A DNA stretch of 53,037 nucleotides from Pseudobutyrivibrio ruminis. Its GTDB lineage: Bacteria; Bacillota; Clostridia; Lachnospirales; Lachnospiraceae. Both the position numbers and the translations under genes were made by a program. The notes under the pieces are model-generated. The model was given only the letters and a program-made list of their open reading frames with translations, did not search any database and had not been told where the DNA came from. This document shows, piece by piece, positions 26,510-36,109 of the stretch (the first letter of the stretch is position 1; each line of letters begins with the position of its first letter). Location of the stretch: assembly GCF_015057245.1 (NCBI RefSeq), contig NZ_SVET01000019.1:1-53037 (forward strand), written 5' to 3'.

Positions 26510-27724
26510 ATGAATACAGATGAAAAGGTATATGATGTTTGTATAATAGGTGCCGGATTTTCAGGACTTGTTCTCGCAATCAAACTTGCGAGAGCAGGTC
26601 TTTTGGTCTGTTTAGTGGAATTAAATCGTATGGTTGGCAGAAGAATTTTATCTACTGGCAATGGCCGATGCAACTTCACAAACAGTAGAATGGGGGCTCA
26701 ATATTATTACAGCAATCACAGCCTTGATTTTATTTCAGATAATCATAATGATTTACGCCAATTTCTTAATGAATTAGGGGTATACGACAAGGATTTGGAT
26801 GGATATTATTATCCGATTACAAATCAAGCCAAGACAGTTAGAGAAGCACTTGAAAATGAAATTAGTTTTCTTGGAATCGATGTTCTTCTTGATAATAGAG
26901 TTACAGAAGTTTCAAAGGCAGATTTATTTAAAGTTACTACCGCTAGAACTATCGTAAATGCGAAGAAGGTTTGCGTTGCTTCAGGTGGGCTTGCTGCTGC
27001 AACTCTTGGATCTTCTAAAATCGGTTATAAAATAGCACAAAGCTTTAAAATGAAAACAACAAAGCTTTCACCGGCCCTTGTTGGCGTTAAATCTTCTAGC
27101 CAGTGCTTAAAAGAATTAGCAGGAGTTAGAGCTACAGGTGTAGTTTCATACAAGGATTACAGTTGTGAGGGAGAAATCCAGTTCAATAAAGATAGCGTAT
27201 CAGGATATCCTATCATGTGCATTAGTCGTTTTATCGGCTTTGATGAGCTGGATAAAAAACTATCGGATATACGAATTGATTTTATTCCTTATCTTTCAGC
27301 AGAACAATTGAAGGAAGAGCTAAATAAAAGATTTAATCGTAATCCAAAAGCCACAATTTTGACTGCACTAGTAGGGTTTTGTAATGAAAAAGCTATTGAG
27401 CAAATTGTTAGTTATTCCAGAATCTATGGTGACACAACTGTAGATCGTTTGGATGAAGAAGATATAGATAATCTTGTTTACTTTTTCAAGAATTTTTCTA
27501 TTCCTGTAGACGGGACAAAGGGATTCGACAGTGCTCAAGTCACAGCTGGAGGTGTTGATTTATCAGAAATCGATACTTCTTCAATGGAATCACTAAAGTG
27601 TAAAGGTTTGTATTTTACTGGTGAAGTGTTGGATGTAGATGGAATATGCGGAGGATACAATCTCAACTGGGCATATACATCTGCTGATATTGCATCTAAA
27701 TCGATTATAAAGGAATTACAATGA
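26510..27724 (+). CDS. HI0933-family (BaiN/YhiN-like) flavoprotein
   Basis: The 404 residues begin with an FAD-binding Rossmann motif GAGFSGLVLAIKLARAG (about 12-28), followed by GRRILSTGNGRCNFTN, the hallmark of the HI0933 family, and end with GEVLDVDGICGGYNLNWAYTSADIAS, which contacts FAD. The physiological substrate of this family is mostly unknown; some are annotated as BaiN-like reductases, but that is not supported here. It is followed by another flavoprotein with a 4-base ATGA overlap, so the two are probably made together. Confidence 0.9.
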   Translation: MNTDEKVYDVCIIGAGFSGLVLAIKLARAGLLVCLVELNRMVGRRILSTGNGRCNFTNSRMGAQYYYSNHSLDFISDNHNDLRQFLNELGVYDKDLDGYYYPITNQAKTVREALENEISFLGIDVLLDNRVTEVSKADLFKVTTARTIVNAKKVCVASGGLAAATLGSSKIGYKIAQSFKMKTTKLSPALVGVKSSSQCLKELAGVRATGVVSYKDYSCEGEIQFNKDSVSGYPIMCISRFIGFDELDKKLSDIRIDFIPYLSAEQLKEELNKRFNRNPKATILTALVGFCNEKAIEQIVSYSRIYGDTTVDRLDEEDIDNLVYFFKNFSIPVDGTKGFDSAQVTAGGVDLSEIDTSSMESLKCKGLYFTGEVLDVDGICGGYNLNWAYTSADIASKSIIKELQ

Positions 27725-29307
27725 TTAGAATTGATCAAGTTAAGGTAGAGGTATCTGGACAGGAAGCTGATTTAAAACAGATTGTTGCTAAGAAGTTAAA
27801 AGTCAGCGAAGGTGAAATCAAATCCTTAGAGATTTTAAAGAAGTCTGTAGATGCCAGAAAAAAGCCAATTATTTACTTCGTATATTCGATAATTGTTCAA
27901 TTATCAAATGATAATGAAAAGAGAATATTGGCTAAATTTAAAAAAGATAACAATATAAATAGCTATGTTCCTAAAGCTTACAATATGCCAAAAGCATCAG
28001 ATTGGACTGGCGATAGACCTATTGTAATAGGTGCTGGCCCTGCTGGATTATTTGCCGCATATATTCTTGCATTAAACAATCTTAATCCTATAGTTTTTGA
28101 AAGAGGAAAAAAGGTTGATGAAAGAACAGCTGATGTTTTGAAATTCTGGGAGACTGGAATTCTTGATACCACATCTAATGTACAGTTTGGCGAGGGTGGT
28201 GCCGGAACATTTTCTGACGGCAAGCTAAATACCCTTGTAAATGACAAATTTGGACGTAACAAATTCGTTCTTGATACATTTGTCAAGTTTGGAGCCAATA
28301 GCAATATTTTATATGATTACAAGCCTCATATAGGCACTGATGTTTTAAAGAATGTCATTGCAAATATGAGAGATGAAATCATCAGACTTGGCGGTGAGTT
28401 TTTATTTGGTACAGCTGTCGATGGTTTTATTATCGAAAATGAGAAAATTACAGGGGTAAGAGCCTGTGACACAATATACAAATCAAGCCATGTGATTCTT
28501 GCAGTAGGACATAGTGCAAGAGATACATTCAAAATTCTTCACGAATCTGGCGTTTATATGGAGGCAAAGGATTTTGCTGTTGGATTTAGAATCGAGCATC
28601 CTCAGGAGATGATTTCTCGCAGTATGTATGCAGATGGCTACAAAAACCTTGAGCCTGCACCATACAAGCTTGCTACTAATCTTGATAATGGCCGTGGCGT
28701 TTATTCATTCTGTATGTGTCCAGGTGGCTTTGTAGTTAATTCTTCATCTGAGGAAAACAGACTTGTTGTTAATGGTATGAGCTATTCTAAGCGTGATAGC
28801 AAAAATGCCAACAGTGCCATAGTTGTATCAGTTGGTGGGCGAGAGTTTGATAAAACAAATCCTCTTGCAGGCGTAGAATATCAGCGCACCCTTGAAGAAA
28901 AAGCATTTAGCTTGTGTAATGGAAAAATTCCACAACAGCTGCTTGGAGATTTTAAACTAAAGAAATTGTCTACAAGCTTCGGTGATTTCTCTTCTGAAAC
29001 AAAGGGGCAGACAGCATTTGGATTGCTATCTGATATATTTTCTCAGGAAATTTACCAGTCTGTTATTGACGGTATAGGTGTTTTTGGGACTAAAATAAAA
29101 GGGTTCGATAGAGATGATGCGATTTTCTCTGGCGTTGAAAGTAGAACTTCATCTCCAGTAAGAATTAGTCGTGATGAATTCTATCAGGCTAACATAAAAG
29201 GTCTATATCCTTGCGGAGAGGGTGCAGGCTATGCAGGCGGTATAACATCTGCTGCAATGGACGGAATGAAAGTTGCAGAGGCTGTTATATCCAACATGAA
29301 TTTATAA
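27721..29307 (+). CDS. FAD-dependent dehydrogenase of the COG2509 type
   Basis: The 528-residue protein has a small N-terminal alpha/beta domain (about 1-95), then an FAD-binding motif VIGAGPAGLFAAYILA near residue 100, the FGEGGAGTFSDGKLNT segment near 155, and a C-terminal GEGAGYAGGITSAAMDGMKVAEAV FAD contact. These are features of large uncharacterised FAD-dependent dehydrogenases common in Clostridia. Its ATG overlaps the stop of the HI0933-type gene. Reaction and substrate are unknown. The gene precedes mutS by 18 bases. Confidence 0.9.
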   Translation: MIRIDQVKVEVSGQEADLKQIVAKKLKVSEGEIKSLEILKKSVDARKKPIIYFVYSIIVQLSNDNEKRILAKFKKDNNINSYVPKAYNMPKASDWTGDRPIVIGAGPAGLFAAYILALNNLNPIVFERGKKVDERTADVLKFWETGILDTTSNVQFGEGGAGTFSDGKLNTLVNDKFGRNKFVLDTFVKFGANSNILYDYKPHIGTDVLKNVIANMRDEIIRLGGEFLFGTAVDGFIIENEKITGVRACDTIYKSSHVILAVGHSARDTFKILHESGVYMEAKDFAVGFRIEHPQEMISRSMYADGYKNLEPAPYKLATNLDNGRGVYSFCMCPGGFVVNSSSEENRLVVNGMSYSKRDSKNANSAIVVSVGGREFDKTNPLAGVEYQRTLEEKAFSLCNGKIPQQLLGDFKLKKLSTSFGDFSSETKGQTAFGLLSDIFSQEIYQSVIDGIGVFGTKIKGFDRDDAIFSGVESRTSSPVRISRDEFYQANIKGLYPCGEGAGYAGGITSAAMDGMKVAEAVISNMNL

Positions 29308-29325
29308 GAATAGGTGGGATAATAA

Positions 29326-31935
29326 TTGGCTGAATACACTCCAATGATGCAGGAGTATCTTAAAACAAAAGCGGAATATGAAGATTGTATCTTGTTTTAC
29401 CGTCTAGGTGATTTTTATGAGATGTTTTTTGAAGACGCAAAGACTGCATCTAGAGAACTTGAATTAACACTTACAGGAAAGTCTTGCGGAGCAGAAGAAC
29501 GTGCACCTATGTGCGGAGTTCCTTTCCATGCTGCAGACACATATATTAATCGCTTGGTTGCAAAGGGCTACAAAGTTGCAATTTGTGAGCAGGTGGAGGA
29601 CCCAAAAGAAGCAAAGGGGCTTGTTAAAAGAGAAGTAATTAGAGTTGTTACTCCTGGTACAAACATTGATCAGCTTGCACTAGAAGAAGGAAGCAATAAT
29701 TACATCATGTCTTTGTATTATACAAAGGGGGTGATTGGAATTGCTTGCTGTGATGTTTCTACTGCTGATTTCTATTTGACTGAAGTTAACGAAACTAGAA
29801 AGCTTACAGATGAGCTTTACAGATTCACTCCAGCTGAAATAATCTACAGCAAATCAATCTATGAATCAGGAATCGATATTACTGATTATGCGGACAAATT
29901 AAATATAGCTCTTACTCAGCTTGATGAATCTTACTTTGATGATACTTTAAGCACACGTGAGCTTTTGAATCATTTTAAAGCTCATTCTTTAGAGGGCTTA
30001 GGTTTAATTGATTTTTCTGTTGGTAAGGTATCTGCGGGTTCATTATTACTTTACTTAAAAGAGACACAGAAATCAGAGCTTACACATTTAACACATATCA
30101 CTCCATATACAGATGGCAAGTTTATGCTGATTGACAGCTCTACTCGCAGAAATCTTGAATTAACCGAGACAATGAGAGATAAACAAAAGCGTGGATCACT
30201 TCTTTGGGTTTTGGATAAAACTAAAACTGCCATGGGTGCAAGACAGCTTAAGAGCTTTATTGAACAGCCGCTTGTATCGGTAGATGAAATCATTAAAAGA
30301 CAGGATGCTATCGAAGATATTAATGGCTCTTTGATTGACAGAGAAGAGCTCAGAGAATATCTTTCATCAGTTTACGATTTAGAGCGTCTTATTACAAAAA
30401 TCACATATCAATCAGCCAACCCAAGAGATTTGATAGCATTTAAGCAATCTATCGGCATGCTTGCTCCAATCAAAACATTGCTTGATGGCTTTCATTCACA
30501 TCTAATCAGGGATTTGAATGCAAGTATCGATGATCTTAAGGATTTGTATGTGCTCATTGATAATGCTATTGCGGAGGAGCCTCCAATCAGCTCACGTGAT
30601 GGCGATATTATAAAGACTGGATACAACGAAGAAGTAGACAGACTTCGTTCTGCTAAGATAGATGGCAAGCAGTGGCTTGCTGAGCTTGAAGCAAAAGAGC
30701 GTGATAAGACTGGAATTAAAAATCTAAAGATAAAGTTCAACAAGGTTTTTGGATTTTATCTTGAGGTTACAAATTCATATAAGGATTTGGTTCCTGATTA
30801 TTACGTAAGAAAACAGACTCTTACAAATGCTGAGCGCTATTACACACCAGAGCTAAAAGAGCTGGAAGATAGCATTTTAGGGGCTGAGGATAGATTAAAT
30901 ACTATCGAGTATGAGTTCTTCAAAGCAGTCAGAGATACAATTGCTGGTGAGGTAGATAGAATTCAAATTAGTGCAAAGGCCATTGCCACACTTGATGCAA
31001 TCATTTCGCTTGCAGTTGTTGCTGAAAAGAATCACTATGTGAGACCGGTAATTAATAATCGTGGAGTATTAGATATCAAGGAAGGACGTCATCCTGTTGT
31101 TGAGCAGATGATAAATGCCGACCAGTTCATATCTAACGATTGTTATTTGGATCAGGATTCCAACACCATCGCAATTATTACAGGCCCTAATATGGCAGGT
31201 AAATCTACATACATGAGACAGGTTGCACTTATTGTGCTTATGGCTCAAATCGGTAGCTTCGTTCCAGCTACTAGCGCAACAATTGGTGTTGTAGATAGAA
31301 TCTTTACCAGAGTAGGTGCATCAGATGATTTATCAACTGGTCAATCTACATTCATGGTAGAGATGAATGAAGTAGCTAATATTTTGCATAATGCTACTAG
31401 CAAATCACTTTTGATTCTTGATGAGATAGGCCGTGGAACTTCCACATATGATGGACTTTCAATTGCATGGTCTGTTGTTGAACATGTGGCTTACAATATT
31501 GGTGCAAAGACTTTATTTGCAACACATTATCATGAGCTTACAGAATTGGAAGGTCAGATAAAAGGAGTGCATAATTACTGCATCGCAGTACAGGAAATGG
31601 GAGAGGATATTATATTCCTTAGAAAAATCATTTCTGGCGGCGCAGATCAAAGTTACGGTATACAGGTAGCCAGACTGGCAGGCTTACCTGAGGAGGTGCT
31701 TTCAAGGGCACGTACAATCGTAGATTCTTTAAATGAAAATGATATTGCTGCAGTTTCGGATAAGATTGCTCTGCAGGAAAAATTCGAAGAAAAGCTCAAA
31801 GAAGCTACAGGATTAGAGATTTCTGAATCTGAGGCACAGATAATTACAGAGCTAAAGAATCTTGATGTTACAAAGATAACTCCCCTTGAAGCTATGAACA
31901 TATTGTTTGAGTATCACAATAAGGTGAAAGAATAA
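29326..31935 (+). CDS. mutS: DNA mismatch repair protein MutS
   Basis: MutS recognises mismatches and recruits MutL. The 869 residues carry the mismatch-reading LGDFYEMF motif (about 27-34) in domain I, connector, core and clamp domains, and the ATPase with Walker A GPNMAGKSTYM near residue 620, LLILDEIGRGTST and the FATHYHEL switch. The start is TTG 29326: MAEYTPMMQEYLKTK matches MutS N-termini, and a purine-rich AGGTGGGA precedes it. Its stop overlaps the mutL start, giving the usual mutSL pair. Confidence 0.97.
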   Translation: MAEYTPMMQEYLKTKAEYEDCILFYRLGDFYEMFFEDAKTASRELELTLTGKSCGAEERAPMCGVPFHAADTYINRLVAKGYKVAICEQVEDPKEAKGLVKREVIRVVTPGTNIDQLALEEGSNNYIMSLYYTKGVIGIACCDVSTADFYLTEVNETRKLTDELYRFTPAEIIYSKSIYESGIDITDYADKLNIALTQLDESYFDDTLSTRELLNHFKAHSLEGLGLIDFSVGKVSAGSLLLYLKETQKSELTHLTHITPYTDGKFMLIDSSTRRNLELTETMRDKQKRGSLLWVLDKTKTAMGARQLKSFIEQPLVSVDEIIKRQDAIEDINGSLIDREELREYLSSVYDLERLITKITYQSANPRDLIAFKQSIGMLAPIKTLLDGFHSHLIRDLNASIDDLKDLYVLIDNAIAEEPPISSRDGDIIKTGYNEEVDRLRSAKIDGKQWLAELEAKERDKTGIKNLKIKFNKVFGFYLEVTNSYKDLVPDYYVRKQTLTNAERYYTPELKELEDSILGAEDRLNTIEYEFFKAVRDTIAGEVDRIQISAKAIATLDAIISLAVVAEKNHYVRPVINNRGVLDIKEGRHPVVEQMINADQFISNDCYLDQDSNTIAIITGPNMAGKSTYMRQVALIVLMAQIGSFVPATSATIGVVDRIFTRVGASDDLSTGQSTFMVEMNEVANILHNATSKSLLILDEIGRGTSTYDGLSIAWSVVEHVAYNIGAKTLFATHYHELTELEGQIKGVHNYCIAVQEMGEDIIFLRKIISGGADQSYGIQVARLAGLPEEVLSRARTIVDSLNENDIAAVSDKIALQEKFEEKLKEATGLEISESEAQIITELKNLDVTKITPLEAMNILFEYHNKVKE

Positions 31936-33839
31936 TGGGAAAAATTAATTTACTTAGCCAGGAAACTATTGACAAAATCGCAGCAGGAGAGGTTGTTGAA
32001 AGACCTGCTTCTGTTGCAAAAGAGCTTATTGAAAACAGTATTGATGCTGGAGCAACAGCTATTTCTGTTGAGATAAAGGGCGGCGGAATAGAATATCTTC
32101 GTATAACCGATAATGGTTCTGGAATTGATAAGGATCAAATCCAAATCGCATTTTTGCGTCATTCAACCAGCAAAATCGAAGATGCTGCTGATTTAGCTAA
32201 TGTTAGATCATTGGGATTTAGAGGAGAGGCTTTATCCAGCATTTCTGCTGTAGCTAAAGTCGAGCTTATTACAAAAACTAAGGACTCTCTACTTGGTGCA
32301 TCCTACATTATCGAAGGCGCAAAGGAAGTATCTCTTACAGATATTGGAGCCCCTAATGGCACTACATTTATTATTAGACAGCTGTTCTTTAACACACCAG
32401 CTAGAAAGAAGTTTTTAAAGTCTGAAAGCACTGAGGGAAGCTATGTATTTGATGTTGTTGAGCATTTGGCTTTATCCCATCCTGAGATTTCGTTTAAGTT
32501 CTTGCTTAACGGCAAAGAAAAGCTTATGACTTCAGGTAATGGTGTGCTTTCAGATACCATATATCAGATTTATGGACGTCAGATAGCATCCAATGTTTTG
32601 GAGATAAATTACAAAGATGAAAGAGTTTCAATCAACGGCTTTATTGGAAAATCAGTTATTGCCAGAGGAAATCGAGCTTTTGAGCATTTCTTTGTAAATA
32701 ACAGATATATTAAAAGCAATAATCTTTCTAGGGCTTGCGAAGAGGGATATTACGGCTTTTTGATGGGACATCAGTATCCATTCTTTGTAATTAATATCAA
32801 TTTTGAAGATGGTGCTGTTGATGTTAATGTACATCCAACAAAGCAGGAAGTTCGATTCGAGGATGAGGCTTTTATACTTGAGATTCTTACTAAAGTAATA
32901 AATGATCGTCTTAGAAAAAGAGAAGATGTTCTTGAAGCTCATATTGATGAGCCAAAAGCATCAGCTCCTGCGCCAGTAATTGAAACATATACAGAGTTTG
33001 TTTCTAAGCCAGCTGTAGAACAGGAATCAGATTCTTCTTCATATGAAGTCTCAAATGATTCTGTGTCAGAAAAGGAACCGGAAATTATCCCTCCTGTGAA
33101 GGTAAAGCTTCCTGAACCATTCGAAAGGGATAGACTTGAAAAGATAAAAGCTCAGGTTACAAGTCAAATTCGACAGGACACACCTTACGAAAAGAAATTT
33201 GCTGAGAACAATCTAGACAAAACAAAGTATGAGCAGATTAGCTTTTTAAAGCAGGAAGCAGTTAAAGAGCACAAAATTATCGGTCAGGTATTTGATACAT
33301 ATTGGATTATTGAATATGATAAAAATATGTATATCATAGACCAGCATGCTGCTCATGAGAAAGTTCTTTTTGAAAAGACAATGGCTCGTCTCAAAAACAA
33401 TGAAATGACATCTCAGATGGTTAGCCCACCAGTTATTATTTCATTGTCACCTCAGGATGTTCTTCTGTTTGAAAACTATCATGAGGCTTTTGAGAAGCTT
33501 GGATTTAGAGTGGAATCCTTTGGAGGAAATGAGCTTGCTATCAATGGAGTTCCTGGTAACCTATTAAATCTGGATCCAAAGACATTTTTCCTTGAGATAC
33601 TTTCAGATTGTGAGAGCTTCAAGGCATCAGATTCATTTGACATGATTGTTGAGAGAGTGGCTTCTATGTCATGTAAGGCTGCTGTAAAGGGAAATAATAG
33701 GCTTTCTATTCCAGAGATTAAAACCCTAATCGATGATTTATTAAAGCTTGATAATCCATATCATTGCCCTCATGGTAGACCTACAATGATTTCGTTTTCA
33801 GAATACGAATTAGCAAAGAAATTTAAAAGGATTGTTTAA
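31935..33839 (+). CDS. mutL: DNA mismatch repair endonuclease MutL
   Basis: MutL links mismatch recognition to strand removal. The N-terminal GHKL ATPase (about 1-330) shows IAAGEVVERPASVAKELIENSIDAGA, DNGSGI and GFRGEAL. After an acidic linker (about 335-395), the C-terminal domain carries DQHAAHEKVLFE (about 469-480), the metal-binding endonuclease motif, and CPHGRPT near the end. It is therefore a nicking MutL of the kind found in bacteria without MutH. It overlaps mutS by one base and miaA by one base. Confidence 0.97.
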   Translation: MGKINLLSQETIDKIAAGEVVERPASVAKELIENSIDAGATAISVEIKGGGIEYLRITDNGSGIDKDQIQIAFLRHSTSKIEDAADLANVRSLGFRGEALSSISAVAKVELITKTKDSLLGASYIIEGAKEVSLTDIGAPNGTTFIIRQLFFNTPARKKFLKSESTEGSYVFDVVEHLALSHPEISFKFLLNGKEKLMTSGNGVLSDTIYQIYGRQIASNVLEINYKDERVSINGFIGKSVIARGNRAFEHFFVNNRYIKSNNLSRACEEGYYGFLMGHQYPFFVININFEDGAVDVNVHPTKQEVRFEDEAFILEILTKVINDRLRKREDVLEAHIDEPKASAPAPVIETYTEFVSKPAVEQESDSSSYEVSNDSVSEKEPEIIPPVKVKLPEPFERDRLEKIKAQVTSQIRQDTPYEKKFAENNLDKTKYEQISFLKQEAVKEHKIIGQVFDTYWIIEYDKNMYIIDQHAAHEKVLFEKTMARLKNNEMTSQMVSPPVIISLSPQDVLLFENYHEAFEKLGFRVESFGGNELAINGVPGNLLNLDPKTFFLEILSDCESFKASDSFDMIVERVASMSCKAAVKGNNRLSIPEIKTLIDDLLKLDNPYHCPHGRPTMISFSEYELAKKFKRIV

Positions 33840-34786
33840 TGGATAAATTAGTAATCTTAACTGGACCAACTGCGGTCGGCAAAACTTCACTATCAATTAA
33901 TCTCGCCAAGGCTATAAATGGCGAGATTATTTCTGCTGACAGCATGCAGGTTTATAGAAAAATGGATATAGGTACAGCGAAGGTTACACCTGAAGAAATG
34001 GACGGGGTTCCACATCATTTGATTGATGTGATTGAGCCTACTGAGGATTATCATGTTGTAAAGTTTCAACAAATGGTAAAGGATGCCATGGCAGATATTT
34101 ATTCCAGAGGAAAAATTCCTATCATTTGCGGAGGAACTGGATTTTACATACAAGCGATTTTGTATGATATTGATTTTACAGAAAATGATATCGATAAATC
34201 CTACCGTCAGTCCCTAGAAGATTTTGCTGATAAGTATGGAAATGATGCTTTGCATGAAAAGCTTAAGGAAATTGATCCTGAGTCGGCAGAAACTATTCCG
34301 GCTGCAAATAGAAAAAGAGTTATTAGAGCTATTGAGTATTATGAGCAGACAGGTGAAAAGTTCTCTGTTCACAATGCTACTCAAAGAGAAAAAACTAGCC
34401 CTTATAACTTTGCTTATTTTGTATTAAATGACGATAGGGAATTGCTATATAATCGAATTAATAAAAGAGTTGATATAATGATGGAGGATGGCTTGTTATC
34501 CGAAATCGATAGCCTACTTGCTATGGGCGTCAAAAAGGGTATGACTTCCATGGATGGAATTGGTTACAAAGAATTATTGTCTTACAAGGATGGCGAGATA
34601 TCTTTAGATGAGGCAGTAGAGCTTATCAAAAAGAACTCTAGAAACTACGCCAAGCGTCAACTCACTTGGTTTAGAAGAGAAAAAGAAGTCATTTGGCTTG
34701 ATAAAACAGTTTATACGACAAGTGATGCTTTACTTGAAAAGATTTTAACTTGTTTGAAAGAGAAAGGAATTATAGAAAGTGTTTAG
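33839..34786 (+). CDS. miaA: tRNA dimethylallyltransferase
   Basis: MiaA transfers a dimethylallyl group to N6 of adenosine 37 in tRNAs that read codons starting with U. The 315 residues contain the P-loop GPTAVGKTSLSINLA (about 8-22), SADSMQVYRKMDIGTAK with the substrate-binding Asp, GGTGFYIQAILY and the C-terminal NYAKRQLTWFRRE tRNA-contact segment. Its ATG overlaps the mutL stop by one base. The next gene starts inside miaA, without hfq between them. Confidence 0.96.
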   Translation: MDKLVILTGPTAVGKTSLSINLAKAINGEIISADSMQVYRKMDIGTAKVTPEEMDGVPHHLIDVIEPTEDYHVVKFQQMVKDAMADIYSRGKIPIICGGTGFYIQAILYDIDFTENDIDKSYRQSLEDFADKYGNDALHEKLKEIDPESAETIPAANRKRVIRAIEYYEQTGEKFSVHNATQREKTSPYNFAYFVLNDDRELLYNRINKRVDIMMEDGLLSEIDSLLAMGVKKGMTSMDGIGYKELLSYKDGEISLDEAVELIKKNSRNYAKRQLTWFRREKEVIWLDKTVYTTSDALLEKILTCLKEKGIIESV

Positions 34787-36065
34787 TATTTATAAGGATT
34801 TTGGTATTTCTAAAGAAGTTTATGATTACGGTGAGGAGATTCTAAAAGGTCTTAAGGACAGATTCGAGGAAATCGATAAAACAGCAGAGTTCAATCAGCT
34901 TAAGGTTCTTAAGGCTATGCAGAAACACAAGGTTGCAGCTGAGTGCTTCAACACATCTACTGGATACGGTTATGATGATGTTGGACGTGATACATTGGAA
35001 AAGGTGTATGCATCAGTTTTTAAAACAGAGGATGCTCTTGTTCGTCCACAGATTACATGTGGTACACATGCCCTTGCTCTTGCATTAATGAGTAATCTTA
35101 GACCAGGTGATGAACTACTTTCACCTGTTGGAAAGCCATACGATACACTTGAAGAGGTAATTGGAATTCGTCCTTCAAACGGTTCTTTAGCTGAGTATGG
35201 CATTACATATGCACAGGTTGATTTGCTTGAAGATGGCGGATTTGACTACGATGGAATCAAAGCAGCTATTAATGAAAAGACAAAGCTTGTAACTATTCAG
35301 CGTTCTAAGGGATATGCAAATCGTCCTACATTATCAGTTTCACAAATCGGAGAGCTTATTTCATTCATCAAAGGTATTAAGCCAGATGTTGTCTGCATGG
35401 TAGATAATTGCTACGGAGAATTTGTTGAGAGAATCGAGCCAACAGAGGTTGGTGCTGATATGTGTGTAGGCTCTCTTATCAAGAATCCAGGCGGCGGACT
35501 TGCTCCTATTGGAGGATATATCGTAGGAACTAAGGAATGCGTTGAAAATGCTGCACACAGATTAACTTCTCCAGGACTTGGAAAGGAAGTTGGTGCTTCA
35601 CTTGGAATTATGCAGTCATTCTATCAGGGATTCTTCCTTGCACCTACAGTTGTTGCTGGTGCTTTAAAGGGTGCTATTTTTGCAGCAAATGTATATGAGA
35701 AGCTTGGATTCCTTTGCGTCCCTAATTCTACAGAATCAAGACATGATATTATTCAGGCTGTTTCATTCCTTAAGCCAGAGGGGCTTATTGCTTTCTGTGA
35801 GGGAATTCAGGCAGCTGCTCCTGTAGATTCATACGTTACTCCAGAGCCTTGGGATATGCCTGGTTACGACAGTAAGGTTATCATGGCGGCCGGTGCATTT
35901 GTTCAGGGTTCATCAATTGAATTATCAGCAGACGGCCCACTTCGTGACCCATATACAGCCTTCTTCCAGGGCGGCCTTACATGGAATCATGCTAAGCTTG
36001 GTATACTAAATTCACTCCAAAAACTAGTGGATGCTTGCCTTGTGATGAAGTCTCAACTGTGTTAA
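34779..36065 (+). CDS. YnbB-type PLP-dependent protein (methionine gamma-lyase / aluminium-resistance family)
   Basis: The 428 residues belong to the fold-type I PLP family called aluminium resistance protein or methionine gamma-lyase-like (Bacillus YnbB). A GTHALALAL segment follows the N-terminal helices, and the PLP lysine is expected in CVGSLIKNPGGGLAPIGGY (about residues 227-245). The C-terminal DGPLRDPYTAFFQGGLTWNHAKLGI is typical. The real substrate has not been established for most members. The start is GTG 34779, overlapping miaA by 8 bases, with AAAGGA a little upstream. No terminator is seen before mreB. Confidence 0.88.
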   Translation: MFSIYKDFGISKEVYDYGEEILKGLKDRFEEIDKTAEFNQLKVLKAMQKHKVAAECFNTSTGYGYDDVGRDTLEKVYASVFKTEDALVRPQITCGTHALALALMSNLRPGDELLSPVGKPYDTLEEVIGIRPSNGSLAEYGITYAQVDLLEDGGFDYDGIKAAINEKTKLVTIQRSKGYANRPTLSVSQIGELISFIKGIKPDVVCMVDNCYGEFVERIEPTEVGADMCVGSLIKNPGGGLAPIGGYIVGTKECVENAAHRLTSPGLGKEVGASLGIMQSFYQGFFLAPTVVAGALKGAIFAANVYEKLGFLCVPNSTESRHDIIQAVSFLKPEGLIAFCEGIQAAAPVDSYVTPEPWDMPGYDSKVIMAAGAFVQGSSIELSADGPLRDPYTAFFQGGLTWNHAKLGILNSLQKLVDACLVMKSQLC

Positions 36066-36109
36066 AATTTTTAGGATGTTTTATATAAAAATATATACGG
36101 AGGAAAACC

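Noticed and set aside
27262..27275. Single match to the palindrome arm (CTATCGGATA) in the HI0933-type gene
   Set aside because: One half-site only, within coding sequence, with no inverted partner; probably chance.
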